64,000 nucleotides of DNA from Bradyrhizobium sp. Ghvi (GTDB lineage: Bacteria > Pseudomonadota > Alphaproteobacteria > Rhizobiales > Xanthobacteraceae). The notes below the pieces were generated by a model that did no database searches, was not told the origin of the DNA, and saw only the letters and a list, made by a program, of their open reading frames with translations. Numbering within the stretch: position 1 is the stretch's first letter; each line of letters opens with the position of its first letter. Positions 1-9,357 of this stretch are shown here, piece by piece. The DNA is taken from contig NZ_FOVU01000005.1 of assembly GCF_900115265.1 (NCBI RefSeq), positions 1-64,000 of the forward strand, read 5' to 3'. The position numbers and the translations under genes are program-made.

Positions 1-186
1 CGGCGATCGCTATCACTGCCCCGTTCCCGGGTGCCGCTATTGAACCGGTCTCGTCGCTGCACTCGGACCCGCGTGCCCCTTCGGGTCGCTATGCTCACGC
101 TCTCCGGGTGCCATTTTCCGTTGAGGCGATGCGCCCTTGGCGCACGCCTGATCGGGCCTGCGGCCCCAGGTAGATGGCTAGAGGTT
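1..186. other. Non-coding stretch upstream of ardC
   Basis: No convincing gene is seen here. The DNA is rich in short near-repeats built on CCTTCGGGT and CGATCGCTATC. The same words recur in the intergenic region in front of the relaxase gene near 17,080-17,110. Short reading frames exist, but they have no recognisable product or ribosome binding site. It is probably spacer and promoter DNA of the element backbone that continues to the left of the window. Confidence 0.5.
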
Positions 187-270
187 GAGAGTAAGAGTGC
201 AGGCTGGGTTTTTCCGTGACGGGTTACAAGCTGCGAGAGAGGCTCGTGGCGCCCGTCGCGGAGACCCGCG
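187..270 (+). ncRNA. Structured 5' leader of ardC, resembling the radC RNA motif
   Basis: The leader opens with GAGAGTAAGAG, then GGCTG at 202-206. A stem follows in which GACGGG (218-223) can pair with CCCGTC (252-257), and the ATG comes 13 nt later. The same architecture precedes parB (1252-1333) and the helicase gene (3540-3636). The radC RNA motif is described from 5' regions of antirestriction, radC and other DNA-handling genes, which fits this setting. The family assignment rests on recalled features of that motif and has not been checked against its covariance model. Confidence 0.5.
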
Positions 271-1230
271 ATGTCAAACCCTACTGCTTGCGCGCGCGCC
301 GGGCTGGACCGGGCGAACCTCTATACCGAAATCACCGACAGGATCATTGCCGAGCTCGAGGCCGGCCGCGTCCCCTGGGTCCAGCCTTGGGGTACGGCCG
401 CGGCGAAAGCGCCATTGGCCATGCCGAAAAACGCTTCGACCGATCGCTCGTACAGCGGGATCAACATCCTTCTGCTCTGGGGAAGCACGATCGAGCATGG
501 TTACAGCGGTCAAAGCTGGCTCACGTTCCGGCAAGCGCTGTCGCTTGGAGGGCATGTGCGTAAGGGGGAGCGTGGTACCGCGGTGGTCTATGCCGACCGT
601 TTCGTCCCGCGTGATGAGAAGCGGCGTGCCGCCGAGACTGGCGACGAAGCGCAGGCCATTCCATTTCTCAAGCGATTTACCGTCTTCAACACGGACCAAT
701 GCGCCGGACTCCCCAATCAGATCGCTACCGCGGCTCCGCTACCGCCGCCAGGGCTGATCGAGCCGACGGTGGCTTTGATCAAGGCCACCGGGGTCACCTT
801 TCGGATTGGTGGCGATCGCGCATTCTACGCACCGGCCCAAGACTTCGTGCAGGTCCCGCCGCCGCAGGCCTATTTCGAACCCATCAACTGGCACCGTACG
901 GCCTTGCATGAACTCGGCCATGCGACCGGGCATCCCTCGCGTCTCAATCGCGACCAGAGCGGATCCTACGGCACCAAGAAATATGCCTTCGAAGAACTGG
1001 TCGCAGAGTTGAGTTCCGCGTTCAGCTGCGCATCGCTCGGGATCGTCCCGACCGTGCGTCATGCCGACTATATCGGCTCCTGGCTCGAAGTCCTGCGCGA
1101 AGACGTCAGGGCCATCGTGCGTGCTGCCTCGCAGGCGAGCAAGGCCACGGACTATTTGCTGGGCTTCGTTCCCGGGTCCGTTGAGCCCGCATCGCTGGAT
1201 TTGGCTGTCGCCAATCACGAGGCGGCGTGA
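271..1230 (+). CDS. ardC: ArdC family antirestriction protein (zincin-like)
   Basis: This 319-residue protein has an N-terminal ssDNA-binding domain of the ArdC type (roughly residues 12-130, with the Y-SGIN and GGHVRKGERG segments). A C-terminal zincin-like domain carries HELGH at residues 213-217 and a downstream EELVAEL glutamate that completes the metal site. ArdC proteins protect incoming single-stranded conjugative DNA from host restriction. It is the first gene of the establishment module and is followed by parB after a second structured leader. The ATG at 271 lies right after the leader hairpin. Length is normal for the family and no defect is visible. Confidence 0.93.
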   Translation: MSNPTACARAGLDRANLYTEITDRIIAELEAGRVPWVQPWGTAAAKAPLAMPKNASTDRSYSGINILLLWGSTIEHGYSGQSWLTFRQALSLGGHVRKGERGTAVVYADRFVPRDEKRRAAETGDEAQAIPFLKRFTVFNTDQCAGLPNQIATAAPLPPPGLIEPTVALIKATGVTFRIGGDRAFYAPAQDFVQVPPPQAYFEPINWHRTALHELGHATGHPSRLNRDQSGSYGTKKYAFEELVAELSSAFSCASLGIVPTVRHADYIGSWLEVLREDVRAIVRAASQASKATDYLLGFVPGSVEPASLDLAVANHEAA

Positions 1231-1251
1231 TGCTTGGCCCCTTGGCCACGC

Positions 1252-1333
1252 GAGAGTGAGAGGAGGGGAGGCTGTTCGCGACGGGTTGGAAGCCGAGAGA
1301 GAGTCTCACGGCCACCCGTCGTGGAGAGCCAAA
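1252..1333 (+). ncRNA. Structured 5' leader of the parB-like gene, radC-motif-like
   Basis: It starts GAGAGTGAG, continues with GGCTG, and forms a stem of GCGACGGGT (1278-1286) with ACCCGTCGT (1314-1322). The loop contains GCCGAGAGAGAG. This is the best-formed of the three leaders in the window. It is nearly the same as the ardC leader at the GACGGGTT and GAGAGA positions. Its place just ahead of the ATG at 1334 argues for a cis-acting RNA rather than a terminator. Confidence 0.55.
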
Positions 1334-3451
1334 ATGACGAAAGCCATACAAAAGATCACGCTGTCGTCTTCCCGGGACATTCCCTTCAACAAGCTCGTGC
1401 TCAGCCAGTCGAACGTTCGCCGCGTCAAGGCCGGTGTCTCGATCGAGCAGCTGGCCGAGAGCATCGCGCAGCGGACGCTTCTGCAAAGCCTGAGTGTCCG
1501 GGCCGTTGTTGATGCAGATGGCAACGAGACCGGCATGTTCGAGGTGCCAGCGGGCGGCAGGCGCTATCGCGCTCTCGAGCTCCTGGTGAAACAGAAGCGC
1601 ATGTCGAAGACGCAGGCGGTGCCGTGCGTCGTTCGCGAACGGGGTATCGCCGAAGACGATTCGGTGGCGGAGAACGATGAGCGGGTCGGCCTGCATCCAC
1701 TTGATCAGTTTCGGGCCTTCCAGACACTCCGCGATCTCGGCCTGAGCGAGGAAGACATCGCCGCGCGGCACTTCGTGAACCCTGCGATCGTCAAGCAGCG
1801 GCTGCGCCTGGCGTCGGTCTCGCCGAAGTTGCACGAGCTCTATGCCGAAGACGGCATGACGCTCGAGCAGCTCATGGCGTTCTCAGTCACTGCCGATCAC
1901 GCCCGCCAGGAGCAAGTCTGGGAGAACGTCAGCCGTTCCGGCTATGACGAGCCATACCAGATCCGCCGCACGCTGACCGAGAACACCCTGCGGGGTTCCG
2001 ATCGTCGGGCCCAATTCGTGGGCCTCGATGCCTATCAGCGCGCGGGTGGCGGCGTTCTGCGGGATCTGTTCGAACACGACGACGGCGGCTGGCTTCAGGA
2101 CGTTGTACTGCTCGACCGCCTCGTGACCGAAAAGCTCAAAGCCGAAGCTGAGGCGATTGCTGCCGAAGGTTGGAAGTGGATCTCAGTCGCCGTGGATTTT
2201 CCCTACGGTCACGTTGACGGCCTGCGAGAGATCGAGGGCAAACCTGTCGATCTCTCGCCTGAGGAGCAGGCCACCATTGATGCTCTGAACGCCGAGCAAG
2301 CCAAGCTGGAAACCGAATATCAGGATGCCGACGAGCTGCCCGACGAGATCGATCAGCGTCTCGGCGAAATCGAGGCGGCGCTGGCGGCGTTCGAAGACCG
2401 GCCAATGCTTTACGATCCGACGGAGATCGTCCGCGCAGGTGTCTTCATCAGCATCGATTCCGAAGGGCGCCTCGCCGTGGACCGGGGGTACGTCCGGCCA
2501 GAGGACGAGGTGCAGGCAAGTGATCCTGATGTCGGGCAGGACGCCGACGTGTCGTCGAGCGAAGGTCAAGAGGAGGGCCCTTCCGTCCAGCGCACGGTCG
2601 TCGCGGTCGCAGGTAGTGCTCCCGATGCCGAGGATGATGATGAAGACGCGGCCAAGCCTCTGCCGGATCGGCTGATCACCGAGCTGACGGCGCATCGGAC
2701 GCTGGCATTGCGCGATGCGCTAGCAGAAAATCCCGCGGTCGCGTTCCAGGCGGTGCTGCATAACTTCGTCCTGACGGCCTTTTACCGGTTCGCATCGTCC
2801 GGGAGCTGTCTTGAGATCGGCCTTCGCACGCCGAACTTTCCCGCCCAAGCTCCGGGGCTTAGGGAAAGTGTCTCTGCCAAAGCTGTCGAGGCGCGGCACG
2901 AGGCCTGGAAGGCGCGGTTGCCGAAGAGCGAGAACGATCTTTGGGATGCGCTGACGGCTCTCGATGGTGGTGCACAGGCATCGCTATTCGCCCACTGTGC
3001 GTCATTTGCGGTCAATGCCGTCTATGAGCCGGCTAATCGCTACAATCAAGCTCGCGTCTCAGCACACGGCGTTCGCACGCGTCTCGACCAGGCTGATGTA
3101 CTGGCGCGCGCGGTCGGGCTCGACATGGTGCAGGCTGGCTGGCGACCGACCGTCGATAACTATCTCGGCCGGGTCACCAAGCCGCGCATTCTGGAAGCGG
3201 TGCGGGAAGCCAAGGGCGAGTCGTCAGCACAACTGATCGACCATCTGAAGAAGGCCGACATGGCCAAGGAGGCAGAGCGCCTTCTCGATGGCTCGGGCTG
3301 GTTGCCGGAGCCGCTCCGTCTCGCCGATCCCGATACGGCGCCAGTGGAGCAGGAGGGCGAAGCGGGCTCGCTGCCCGAATTCCTCGCCGACGAGGAGGAT
3401 CAGGAGACCGTCGGCGACGAAGATCCGCAACAGCTCGACGCGGCTGAATGA
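1334..3451 (+). CDS. parB: Large ParB/RepB/Spo0J-like nuclease-domain protein
   Basis: The reading frame stays open upstream, but ATG 1334 follows the structured leader and yields a 705-residue protein. An N-terminal ParB domain is present: IPFNKLVLSQSNVR at about residues 15-30, AGGRRYRAL as the ParB box with GGRR, and the ENDERVGLHPLDQFRAF helix region. A helix-turn-helix follows, then a long acidic and alpha-helical C-terminal part near residues 400-440 and the end. Such long ParB-like proteins are typical of conjugative elements and differ from the short chromosomal ParB. No ParA gene is adjacent, so a role in classical partitioning is unproven; DNA binding or nicking during establishment is an alternative. 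Confidence 0.88.
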   Translation: MTKAIQKITLSSSRDIPFNKLVLSQSNVRRVKAGVSIEQLAESIAQRTLLQSLSVRAVVDADGNETGMFEVPAGGRRYRALELLVKQKRMSKTQAVPCVVRERGIAEDDSVAENDERVGLHPLDQFRAFQTLRDLGLSEEDIAARHFVNPAIVKQRLRLASVSPKLHELYAEDGMTLEQLMAFSVTADHARQEQVWENVSRSGYDEPYQIRRTLTENTLRGSDRRAQFVGLDAYQRAGGGVLRDLFEHDDGGWLQDVVLLDRLVTEKLKAEAEAIAAEGWKWISVAVDFPYGHVDGLREIEGKPVDLSPEEQATIDALNAEQAKLETEYQDADELPDEIDQRLGEIEAALAAFEDRPMLYDPTEIVRAGVFISIDSEGRLAVDRGYVRPEDEVQASDPDVGQDADVSSSEGQEEGPSVQRTVVAVAGSAPDAEDDDEDAAKPLPDRLITELTAHRTLALRDALAENPAVAFQAVLHNFVLTAFYRFASSGSCLEIGLRTPNFPAQAPGLRESVSAKAVEARHEAWKARLPKSENDLWDALTALDGGAQASLFAHCASFAVNAVYEPANRYNQARVSAHGVRTRLDQADVLARAVGLDMVQAGWRPTVDNYLGRVTKPRILEAVREAKGESSAQLIDHLKKADMAKEAERLLDGSGWLPEPLRLADPDTAPVEQEGEAGSLPEFLADEEDQETVGDEDPQQLDAAE

Positions 3452-3461
3452 TCATCACAGA

Positions 3462-3485
3462 GCGGGACGGCTTTGGCCGTCCCGC
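3462..3485 (+). terminator. Strong hairpin after parB
   Basis: A perfect 10-bp stem, GCGGGACGGC with GCCGTCCCGC around a TTTG loop, begins 10 bp after the parB stop. No clear T-run follows, so it may attenuate rather than fully terminate. A second inverted repeat, GGGGACC...GGTCCCC, lies at about 3494-3520. Together they separate parB from the leader of the next gene and suggest that the helicase gene has its own promoter. Confidence 0.6.
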
Positions 3486-3539
3486 GGTTGCTTGGGGACC
3501 GGTGCGCAGCGCTGGTCCCCATTCTTATTGGGAACGACC

Positions 3540-3636
3540 GAGAGTGAGAGTCGGGCTGGGAAGGGTTTGAGCCGTCCGGGTCAAAGGAGAGCGCCTGACG
3601 GTTCGACCCGTTCCTGCTCTCTTGAGAAATCCTGTC
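3540..3636 (+). ncRNA. Structured 5' leader of the strawberry-notch gene
   Basis: It starts with the same GAGAGTGAGAG and GGGCTGG words as the other two leaders. Its main stem is different: GGGTTTGAGCCGTC (3563-3576) pairs with GACGGTTCGACCC (3597-3609). It therefore looks like a diverged or extended member of the same leader family. It ends just before ATG 3637. Confidence 0.45.
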
Positions 3637-6600
3637 ATGACCGAATCTCTCGCAGGCGGCGCTGCCGCCGCGTCGCTCTCGATGCGTGCAGCTGCAAGTT
3701 TCACCTCCGCCGCTGTCAGGGCCGCGCGACAGCTCCTAACCGAGCTCGAACGCGGCCGGCGCATCGATGCCGCTGTTCTGCGTAGCGCCATGGAGGCTGC
3801 CTTCGGCGCCTCGGACACGGCCGGCGTCTGGAACTGGAAGACCGCCTATGACGTCTGCGAAGCGACAACCGTTCTGTTCCTGCGCAAGTTCGGTCCGGCC
3901 ATCCGGACCAAGGCCGGTTCGACGGCCGCCATGTTGCCGATGCTCGCGAAGGTCGCGAGCTGTCTGCCGACCCACACGCGGCGTTCCGAGCACAGCCAGG
4001 CGCTTCAGCAGTTCTCGACACCGATCCCGCTGGGGCTGGCCGCATGCACCGCAGCCGGTATTACACAGGCCGATCGCGTTCTGGAGCCCTCCGCGGGGAC
4101 TGGTTTGCTTGCCGTCTTTGCCGAGCTTGACGGCGGCGCCTTGGTGTTGAACGAGTTGGCCGAGACTCGGGCGGGGCTCCTCGATCATCTATTCGCGGGC
4201 GTTAAGGTCACGCGGCTCGATGCCGCGCAGATCGATGATCACCTCGATGCGAGTGTCACACCTAGCGTCGTCCTGATGAACCCGCCGTTCTCGGCGCTTG
4301 CGAATGTGGATCGACGCATGGCAGATGCGGCTCTCCGCCACATCGCTTCGGCCCTGACGCGTCTCTGCGATGGTGGACGCCTCGTCGCCATCGCTGGTGC
4401 AAGCTTCGCGCCGGATAACCCTACATGGCGAGATGCCTTTGTTCGCCTCCAGGAACACGGGCGCGTGGTGTTTTCTGCGGCGATCAGCGGCGCTGTTTAC
4501 GCGAAGCACGGAACACAAATCGACACACGGCTGCTTGTGATCGACAAGCTGCCCGCTTCCGATCCCTCGGCTTTTCCGGCTTCTCCAGGCATGGCGGCCG
4601 ACGTCGCTACCTTGCTTGACTGGGTGAGCCGGCATGTGCCTCCAAGGCTGCCCGTCGCGATGCCACCGGAGATCGTCGCTATCGAGCGGCCCGAGATGTC
4701 GCGACCGACCAGCGCCGTTGCACCGAGTTCGTCGTCATCTTCGATCTGCGCAGCGCCAGAAGGCGTCGAACTTACGTACGAAACGGTCGAATGGTCGCCG
4801 CCGGAAGGCGCGCGGCTCACCGATGCGCTTTACGAGGAGTACGGATTGCAGTCGATCCGTATTCCCGGATCGTGCGCACACCCGACCAAACTGGTGCAAT
4901 CCACGGCGATGGCTTCCGTTGCGCCACCGAAGCCATTCTATCGTCCGCACCTGCCGGCCAATGTGATGGCCGACGAAGTTCTGTCGGATGCTCAGCTCGA
5001 GAGCGTCATCTATGCCGGCGAGGCGCATTCCGAATTCCTGGCAGGCTCCTGGACGGTCGACACGACCTTTGATGTTGTGGCCGCCGCGCGGGACGACGCA
5101 GAGAATGCCGTCCGCTTTCGCCGCGGCTGGTTCTTGGGCGATGGCACCGGCGCTGGCAAGGGGCGGCAGGTCGCAGGGATACTGCTCGACAACTGGCTCA
5201 AGGGCCGTCGCCGTGCGGTCTGGCTCAGCAAGTCCGACAAGCTGATCGAGGATGCGCAGCGCGACTGGTCCGCGCTGGGCATGGAGCGGCTGCTTGTTAC
5301 GCCACTCTCGCGCTTCCGCCAGGGCACGCCGATCCGGCTCGCGGAAGGTATCCTATTTACCACCTACGCCACGCTACGGACCGACGAGCGCGGCGAGAAG
5401 CTTTCGCGTGTCAGGCAGATCGTCGAATGGTTGGGCTCCGACTTCGACGGAGTGATCGTCTTCGACGAGAGCCACGCCATGCAGAATGCGGTCGGGGGCA
5501 AGGGCGAGCGGGGTGACCAGGCGGCCTCTCAGCAGGGGCGCGCTGGCCTGAGGCTCCAGCACGCCTTGCCAAATGCTCGTGTGGTGTATGTGTCGGCGAC
5601 GGGCGCCACCACGGTCCACAACCTCGCTTATGCCCAACGCCTCGGTCTTTGGGGCGGCTCCGACTTCCCGTTCGCCACCCGCGCCGAGTTCGTCGAAGCG
5701 ATCGAGGAGGGTGGAGTCGCGGCCATGGAGGTGCTGGCGCGCGACCTCAAGGCGCTCGGACTCTACGCGGCCCGCTCGCTCTCTTACGAGGGCGTCGAGT
5801 ACGACCTCGTTGAGCACCAGCTGACGCCGGAGCAGGTTCGCATCTACGATGCCTACGCCGGTGCGTTCAGCGTCATCCATAACAACCTCGATGCGGCGAT
5901 GCGAGCCGTCAACATCACCGGCACAACGGGAACGCTGAACGGGCAAGCCAAGTCTGCGGCACGCTCCGCTTTCGAAAGCGCGAAGCAGCGCTTCTTCGGT
6001 CACCTGCTGACCTCGATGAAGACGCCGTCGCTCATCCGATCGATCGAGAACGATCTTGAGGCTGGACACGCCGCGGTCATCCAGATCGTGTCGACGGGCG
6101 AAGCGCTGATGGAGCGCCGGCTCGCTGAGATCCCGACTGAAGAGTGGGGCGACGTCCAGGTCGACATCACGCCGCGCGAGTATGTCCTCGACTATCTCGC
6201 CCACTCCTTTCCAGTCCAGCTCTACGAGCCCTTCACCGACTCTGAAGGTAACCTCTGCTCCCGGCCTGTCTATCGCGAGGGCCAGCCGGTCGAGAGCCGC
6301 GAAGCGGTCGCACGCCGCGACCGCCTTATCGACAAGCTTGCATCACTACCGCCGGTGCCTGGGGCACTGGATCAGGTCATCCAGCGCTTCGGCACCGAAC
6401 TGGTCGCCGAGGTGACGGGCCGCTCGCGCCGCATCGTTGGCAAGGGCGACCGGCTGGTCGTCGAAAACCGAGCCGGATCGGCCAACCTCGCCGAGACCTC
6501 GGCTTTCATGGACGACGTCAAGCGTATCCTCGTGTTCTCCGACGCGGGCGGCACCGGGAGGAGCTACCATGCCGAACTGTCAACTCGGAATCGCCGCCTG

Positions 6601-7959
6601 CGGGTCCATTACCTGCTCGAGCCCGGCTGGAAGGCCGACGCCGCGATCCAGGGGCTAGGCCGGACCAACCGGACCAACCAGGCACAGCCGCCCGTGTTTC
6701 GTCCGATTGCGACCGACGTGAAGGCCGAAAAACGCTTTCTCAGCACCATTGCCCGCCGGCTCGACACGCTGGGAGCCATTACGCGCGGCCAGCGCCAGAC
6801 GGGAGGGCAGGGCCTGTTCCGGCCCGAGGACAATCTCGAAAGCCAGTATGGGCGCGATGCATTGCGCCAACTCTACATCTTGCTCACGCGAGGCAAGGTC
6901 GAGGGATGCTCGCTTGGGAGGTTCGAGGAATCGACCGGCCTGAAGCTCATGGATGCCAATGGGCTCAGGGACGACCTGCCGCCGATCACGACCTTTCTGA
7001 ACAGGTTATTGGCGCTCACCATCGACCTGCAGAATGTCCTATTCACGGCCTTCGAGCAGCTCTTGACCGCTCGGATCGAGGGCGCGGTCGCGTCGGGTAC
7101 CTACGACGTCGGCCTGGAAACGCTCCGGGCCGAAAGCTTTGTCGTCGCCGACCGGCGGACGATCTATGTTCATCCCGGTACCGGTGCTGAGACCCGACTG
7201 CTCACGATCACTCAGCGTCAGCGCAATCGTCCTGTGAGTCTGGATGACGCGCTTGCTCATCTCTCCGATCGTCATGCCGTCCTGTTGGTCAATGAGCGTT
7301 CGGGCCGAGCCGCCGTGCAGGTCCCGACGGCGAGCGTTATGCTCGACGACGGTGAAATTGAGCGGCGCGTCAGCCTGATCCGGCCGTTGGAGCAGCACAA
7401 AGTCCCCCTGACCATCATGGCGGAAAGTCATTGGGTCGAGGCGGACCGTGAACGTTTTGCTACGGCCTGGCTGGCGGAGCTTGCCGAGATCCCCGAGTTA
7501 ATGGAAAGCGCGATCCACGTCGTAGCGGGCTTGCTGCTCCCCATCTGGAAGCGGCTGCCGAACGAATCGACCCGCGTCTATCGGCTCCAGACAGATACGG
7601 GCGAACGCATCATCGGCCGCAAGGTTTCGGCCGCGTGGGTCGCAAGCGTCCTTGCGACGGACGCGCCTTCACTGACGCCGGGCGCTGCCTTTGCCGCGCT
7701 GATGGAGGGACGGACCGTCCTCGAACTTGCGGAGGGGCTCCAGCTTCGCCGCGTCCGGGTGATGGGTGCATATCGCATCGAGCTGTCGGAATTCAACGAC
7801 ACAATGCGCGATCGCCTCCGTGCTTACGGCCTCTTTGGGGAGATCATCTCCTGGAAGCTGCGGATGTTCGTGCCTACGGACGCGAGCGGCGTCGAGGTCC
7901 TGTCGAAAGTGCTCGACACGTATCCGGTAGCGCGCATCAGTGAGCGGGAGGCTGCGTGA
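3637..7959 (+). CDS. Strawberry notch-like helicase with methylase-like N-terminus
   Basis: This protein of 1,440 residues is one of the largest on such elements. The N-terminal third contains a SAM-methyltransferase-like fold with the adenine-methylase type motif NPPF. The middle holds the strawberry-notch AAA helicase domain: a P-loop GDGTGAGKG, the DEAH-like box FDESH, and a VSATG segment. The C-terminal helicase domain has the GLGRTNRTNQ motif VI region. ATG 3637 is chosen over the TTG 15 nt upstream because the leader RNA ends there. These proteins are common beside ArdC and ParB on alphaproteobacterial ICEs and plasmids. Their exact task is unknown; a role in establishment or in countering host defence is likely. 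The downstream primase-like gene overlaps its stop codon. Confidence 0.88.
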   Translation: MTESLAGGAAAASLSMRAAASFTSAAVRAARQLLTELERGRRIDAAVLRSAMEAAFGASDTAGVWNWKTAYDVCEATTVLFLRKFGPAIRTKAGSTAAMLPMLAKVASCLPTHTRRSEHSQALQQFSTPIPLGLAACTAAGITQADRVLEPSAGTGLLAVFAELDGGALVLNELAETRAGLLDHLFAGVKVTRLDAAQIDDHLDASVTPSVVLMNPPFSALANVDRRMADAALRHIASALTRLCDGGRLVAIAGASFAPDNPTWRDAFVRLQEHGRVVFSAAISGAVYAKHGTQIDTRLLVIDKLPASDPSAFPASPGMAADVATLLDWVSRHVPPRLPVAMPPEIVAIERPEMSRPTSAVAPSSSSSSICAAPEGVELTYETVEWSPPEGARLTDALYEEYGLQSIRIPGSCAHPTKLVQSTAMASVAPPKPFYRPHLPANVMADEVLSDAQLESVIYAGEAHSEFLAGSWTVDTTFDVVAAARDDAENAVRFRRGWFLGDGTGAGKGRQVAGILLDNWLKGRRRAVWLSKSDKLIEDAQRDWSALGMERLLVTPLSRFRQGTPIRLAEGILFTTYATLRTDERGEKLSRVRQIVEWLGSDFDGVIVFDESHAMQNAVGGKGERGDQAASQQGRAGLRLQHALPNARVVYVSATGATTVHNLAYAQRLGLWGGSDFPFATRAEFVEAIEEGGVAAMEVLARDLKALGLYAARSLSYEGVEYDLVEHQLTPEQVRIYDAYAGAFSVIHNNLDAAMRAVNITGTTGTLNGQAKSAARSAFESAKQRFFGHLLTSMKTPSLIRSIENDLEAGHAAVIQIVSTGEALMERRLAEIPTEEWGDVQVDITPREYVLDYLAHSFPVQLYEPFTDSEGNLCSRPVYREGQPVESREAVARRDRLIDKLASLPPVPGALDQVIQRFGTELVAEVTGRSRRIVGKGDRLVVENRAGSANLAETSAFMDDVKRILVFSDAGGTGRSYHAELSTRNRRLRVHYLLEPGWKADAAIQGLGRTNRTNQAQPPVFRPIATDVKAEKRFLSTIARRLDTLGAITRGQRQTGGQGLFRPEDNLESQYGRDALRQLYILLTRGKVEGCSLGRFEESTGLKLMDANGLRDDLPPITTFLNRLLALTIDLQNVLFTAFEQLLTARIEGAVASGTYDVGLETLRAESFVVADRRTIYVHPGTGAETRLLTITQRQRNRPVSLDDALAHLSDRHAVLLVNERSGRAAVQVPTASVMLDDGEIERRVSLIRPLEQHKVPLTIMAESHWVEADRERFATAWLAELAEIPELMESAIHVVAGLLLPIWKRLPNESTRVYRLQTDTGERIIGRKVSAAWVASVLATDAPSLTPGAAFAALMEGRTVLELAEGLQLRRVRVMGAYRIELSEFNDTMRDRLRAYGLFGEIISWKLRMFVPTDASGVEVLSKVLDTYPVARISEREAA

Positions 7960-9020
7960 TGTCGCGCGACGCCTCCGAACTGGCACGCCGCCTCGCGCGC
8001 GAGGCTGAGGCGGTGTGCAGGCACTATCTCTCCCGCGGCAAACGGGCGGGGCGGTACTGGGTAGTCGGCGACGTCCACAACACGCCGGGCCGCTCGTTGT
8101 TCGTGCGGCTGCACGAATCGCCCAAGGGACCCGCTGGGAAATGGACCGACGCCGCGACAGGAGAACATGGCGATCTCCTCGACATCATCCGCGAAAGTCT
8201 GGCCTTGCGAAACTTTCGCGAGGTCGCCGAGGAGGCGCGGCGGTTTCTGAAGCTACCTCTTTCTGAGCAGCAGTCGGCGCCGAAATCCGTTCGTTCGCCG
8301 GCGCCGCTCGGATCACAAGAGGCGGCTCGTCGGCTCGTTGCGATATCCAGCCCGATTGAAGGGACACTAGCCGAGGCGTACTTGCAGCGTCGCAGAATTA
8401 CTTGCATCAACCATGGTGGCAGCTTGCGCTTCCATCCTCGTTGCTACTATCGACCAGACGAGCATTCGTCGACCGAAACCTGGCCCGCGATGATAGCTTC
8501 CGTCACCGACCTCGATGGACGGATCACCGGCGTGCACCGCACCTGGCTAGATCCACACGGCTTTGATCGCGTGCGGCTCGGCAAGGCCCCGATCGACACG
8601 CCACGACGGGCCATGGGCGACCTGCTTGGTAACGCCGTTCGCTTCGGCGTGGTGGACGACGTGCTCGCTGCGGGCGAGGGGATCGAGACCATGCTGTCGC
8701 TGCGTTATGTACTGCCGGCGCTGCCCATGGCCGCAGCCCTTTCGGCTAATCACCTCGCAGCCATGTTGCTGCCGTCTGGCCTACGCCGACTCTATATCGC
8801 CCGCGATGAAGATGCTGCCGGAGATGCCGCACAGGCTATTCTCACCCAGCGCGCGGAAGCCGCCGGCATTGAAGCGATCGCATTGTCGCCCCGGCTGGGC
8901 GATTTCAACGAAGATCTGCACATCTTCGGCCTCGCGGCCCTCCGAGGAGCGTTGCTACTTCAACTCGTACCGGAGGACGTCGTCCGTTTCCTGCATTCGT
9001 CGATGGCAACCGCGGAATAG
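7959..9020 (+). CDS. Toprim domain protein, plasmid primase-like
   Basis: This 353-residue protein begins at ATG 7959, which overlaps the helicase stop (ATGA), so the two are translationally coupled. The N-terminal half has the GDVHNTPGRSLFVRL and GKWTDAATGEHGD segments usual for element-borne primase-like Toprim proteins. The Toprim core shows GEGIET with its catalytic glutamate near residue 230 and DEDAAG as the metal-binding acidic motif. It probably primes or processes incoming single-stranded DNA together with the helicase. No zinc-finger domain is evident. Confidence 0.85.
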   Translation: MSRDASELARRLAREAEAVCRHYLSRGKRAGRYWVVGDVHNTPGRSLFVRLHESPKGPAGKWTDAATGEHGDLLDIIRESLALRNFREVAEEARRFLKLPLSEQQSAPKSVRSPAPLGSQEAARRLVAISSPIEGTLAEAYLQRRRITCINHGGSLRFHPRCYYRPDEHSSTETWPAMIASVTDLDGRITGVHRTWLDPHGFDRVRLGKAPIDTPRRAMGDLLGNAVRFGVVDDVLAAGEGIETMLSLRYVLPALPMAAALSANHLAAMLLPSGLRRLYIARDEDAAGDAAQAILTQRAEAAGIEAIALSPRLGDFNEDLHIFGLAALRGALLLQLVPEDVVRFLHSSMATAE

Positions 9021-9357
9021 CCCCGGAAATTCGATAGCCGTCGACAGGTCGGTCGCGGTGCGGCCACTGCCGGAAGAGGACGCGACCACGGCCTTCTAGA
9101 GGGCGATCGGGCGGCAAGCGGCTCGGGCCGGCAATGGCTGCGTCCGCTATTTTCCGCCGCGCGGCGGCGACGAGAAGACACATGAGCCATCTGGCGAGCG
9201 CGCTTTGCATCGCGAAGCAAAATAGCCGGCCTCCGCCATCCTCCGCTGCGCTTCGGCCCTCCGCTCCGCTCCGGGTTCTGGCCCATTCCGCCCGCCGCCT
9301 AGGTGATCGCCACGAAGGCCGCGATGGGCGCGGCCGATCCAGCAAAGGGCTTCTTCC
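9021..9357 (+). promoter_or_regulatory. Intergenic leader A before the DUF2493 gene
   Basis: No gene is seen. The part from about 9205 to 9336 matches the leader before the DUF736 gene (11301-11431). Both contain CCTCCGCTGCGCT followed by CGGCCC, then CCTAG..ATCGCCA and AGGCCGCG. A 7-bp hairpin, GGCCGCG-ATGGG-CGCGGCC, sits at about 9318-9336 just ahead of the start codon. A GCCGCGCGGCGGC palindrome occurs near 9157. A shared promoter, regulatory RNA or binding region is likely, but its function is unknown. Confidence 0.45.

Noticed and set aside
739..1218. Long minus-strand frames opposite ardC and many other backbone genes
   Set aside because: They are antisense shadows that follow from high GC at third codon positions; they have no ribosome sites or known families.
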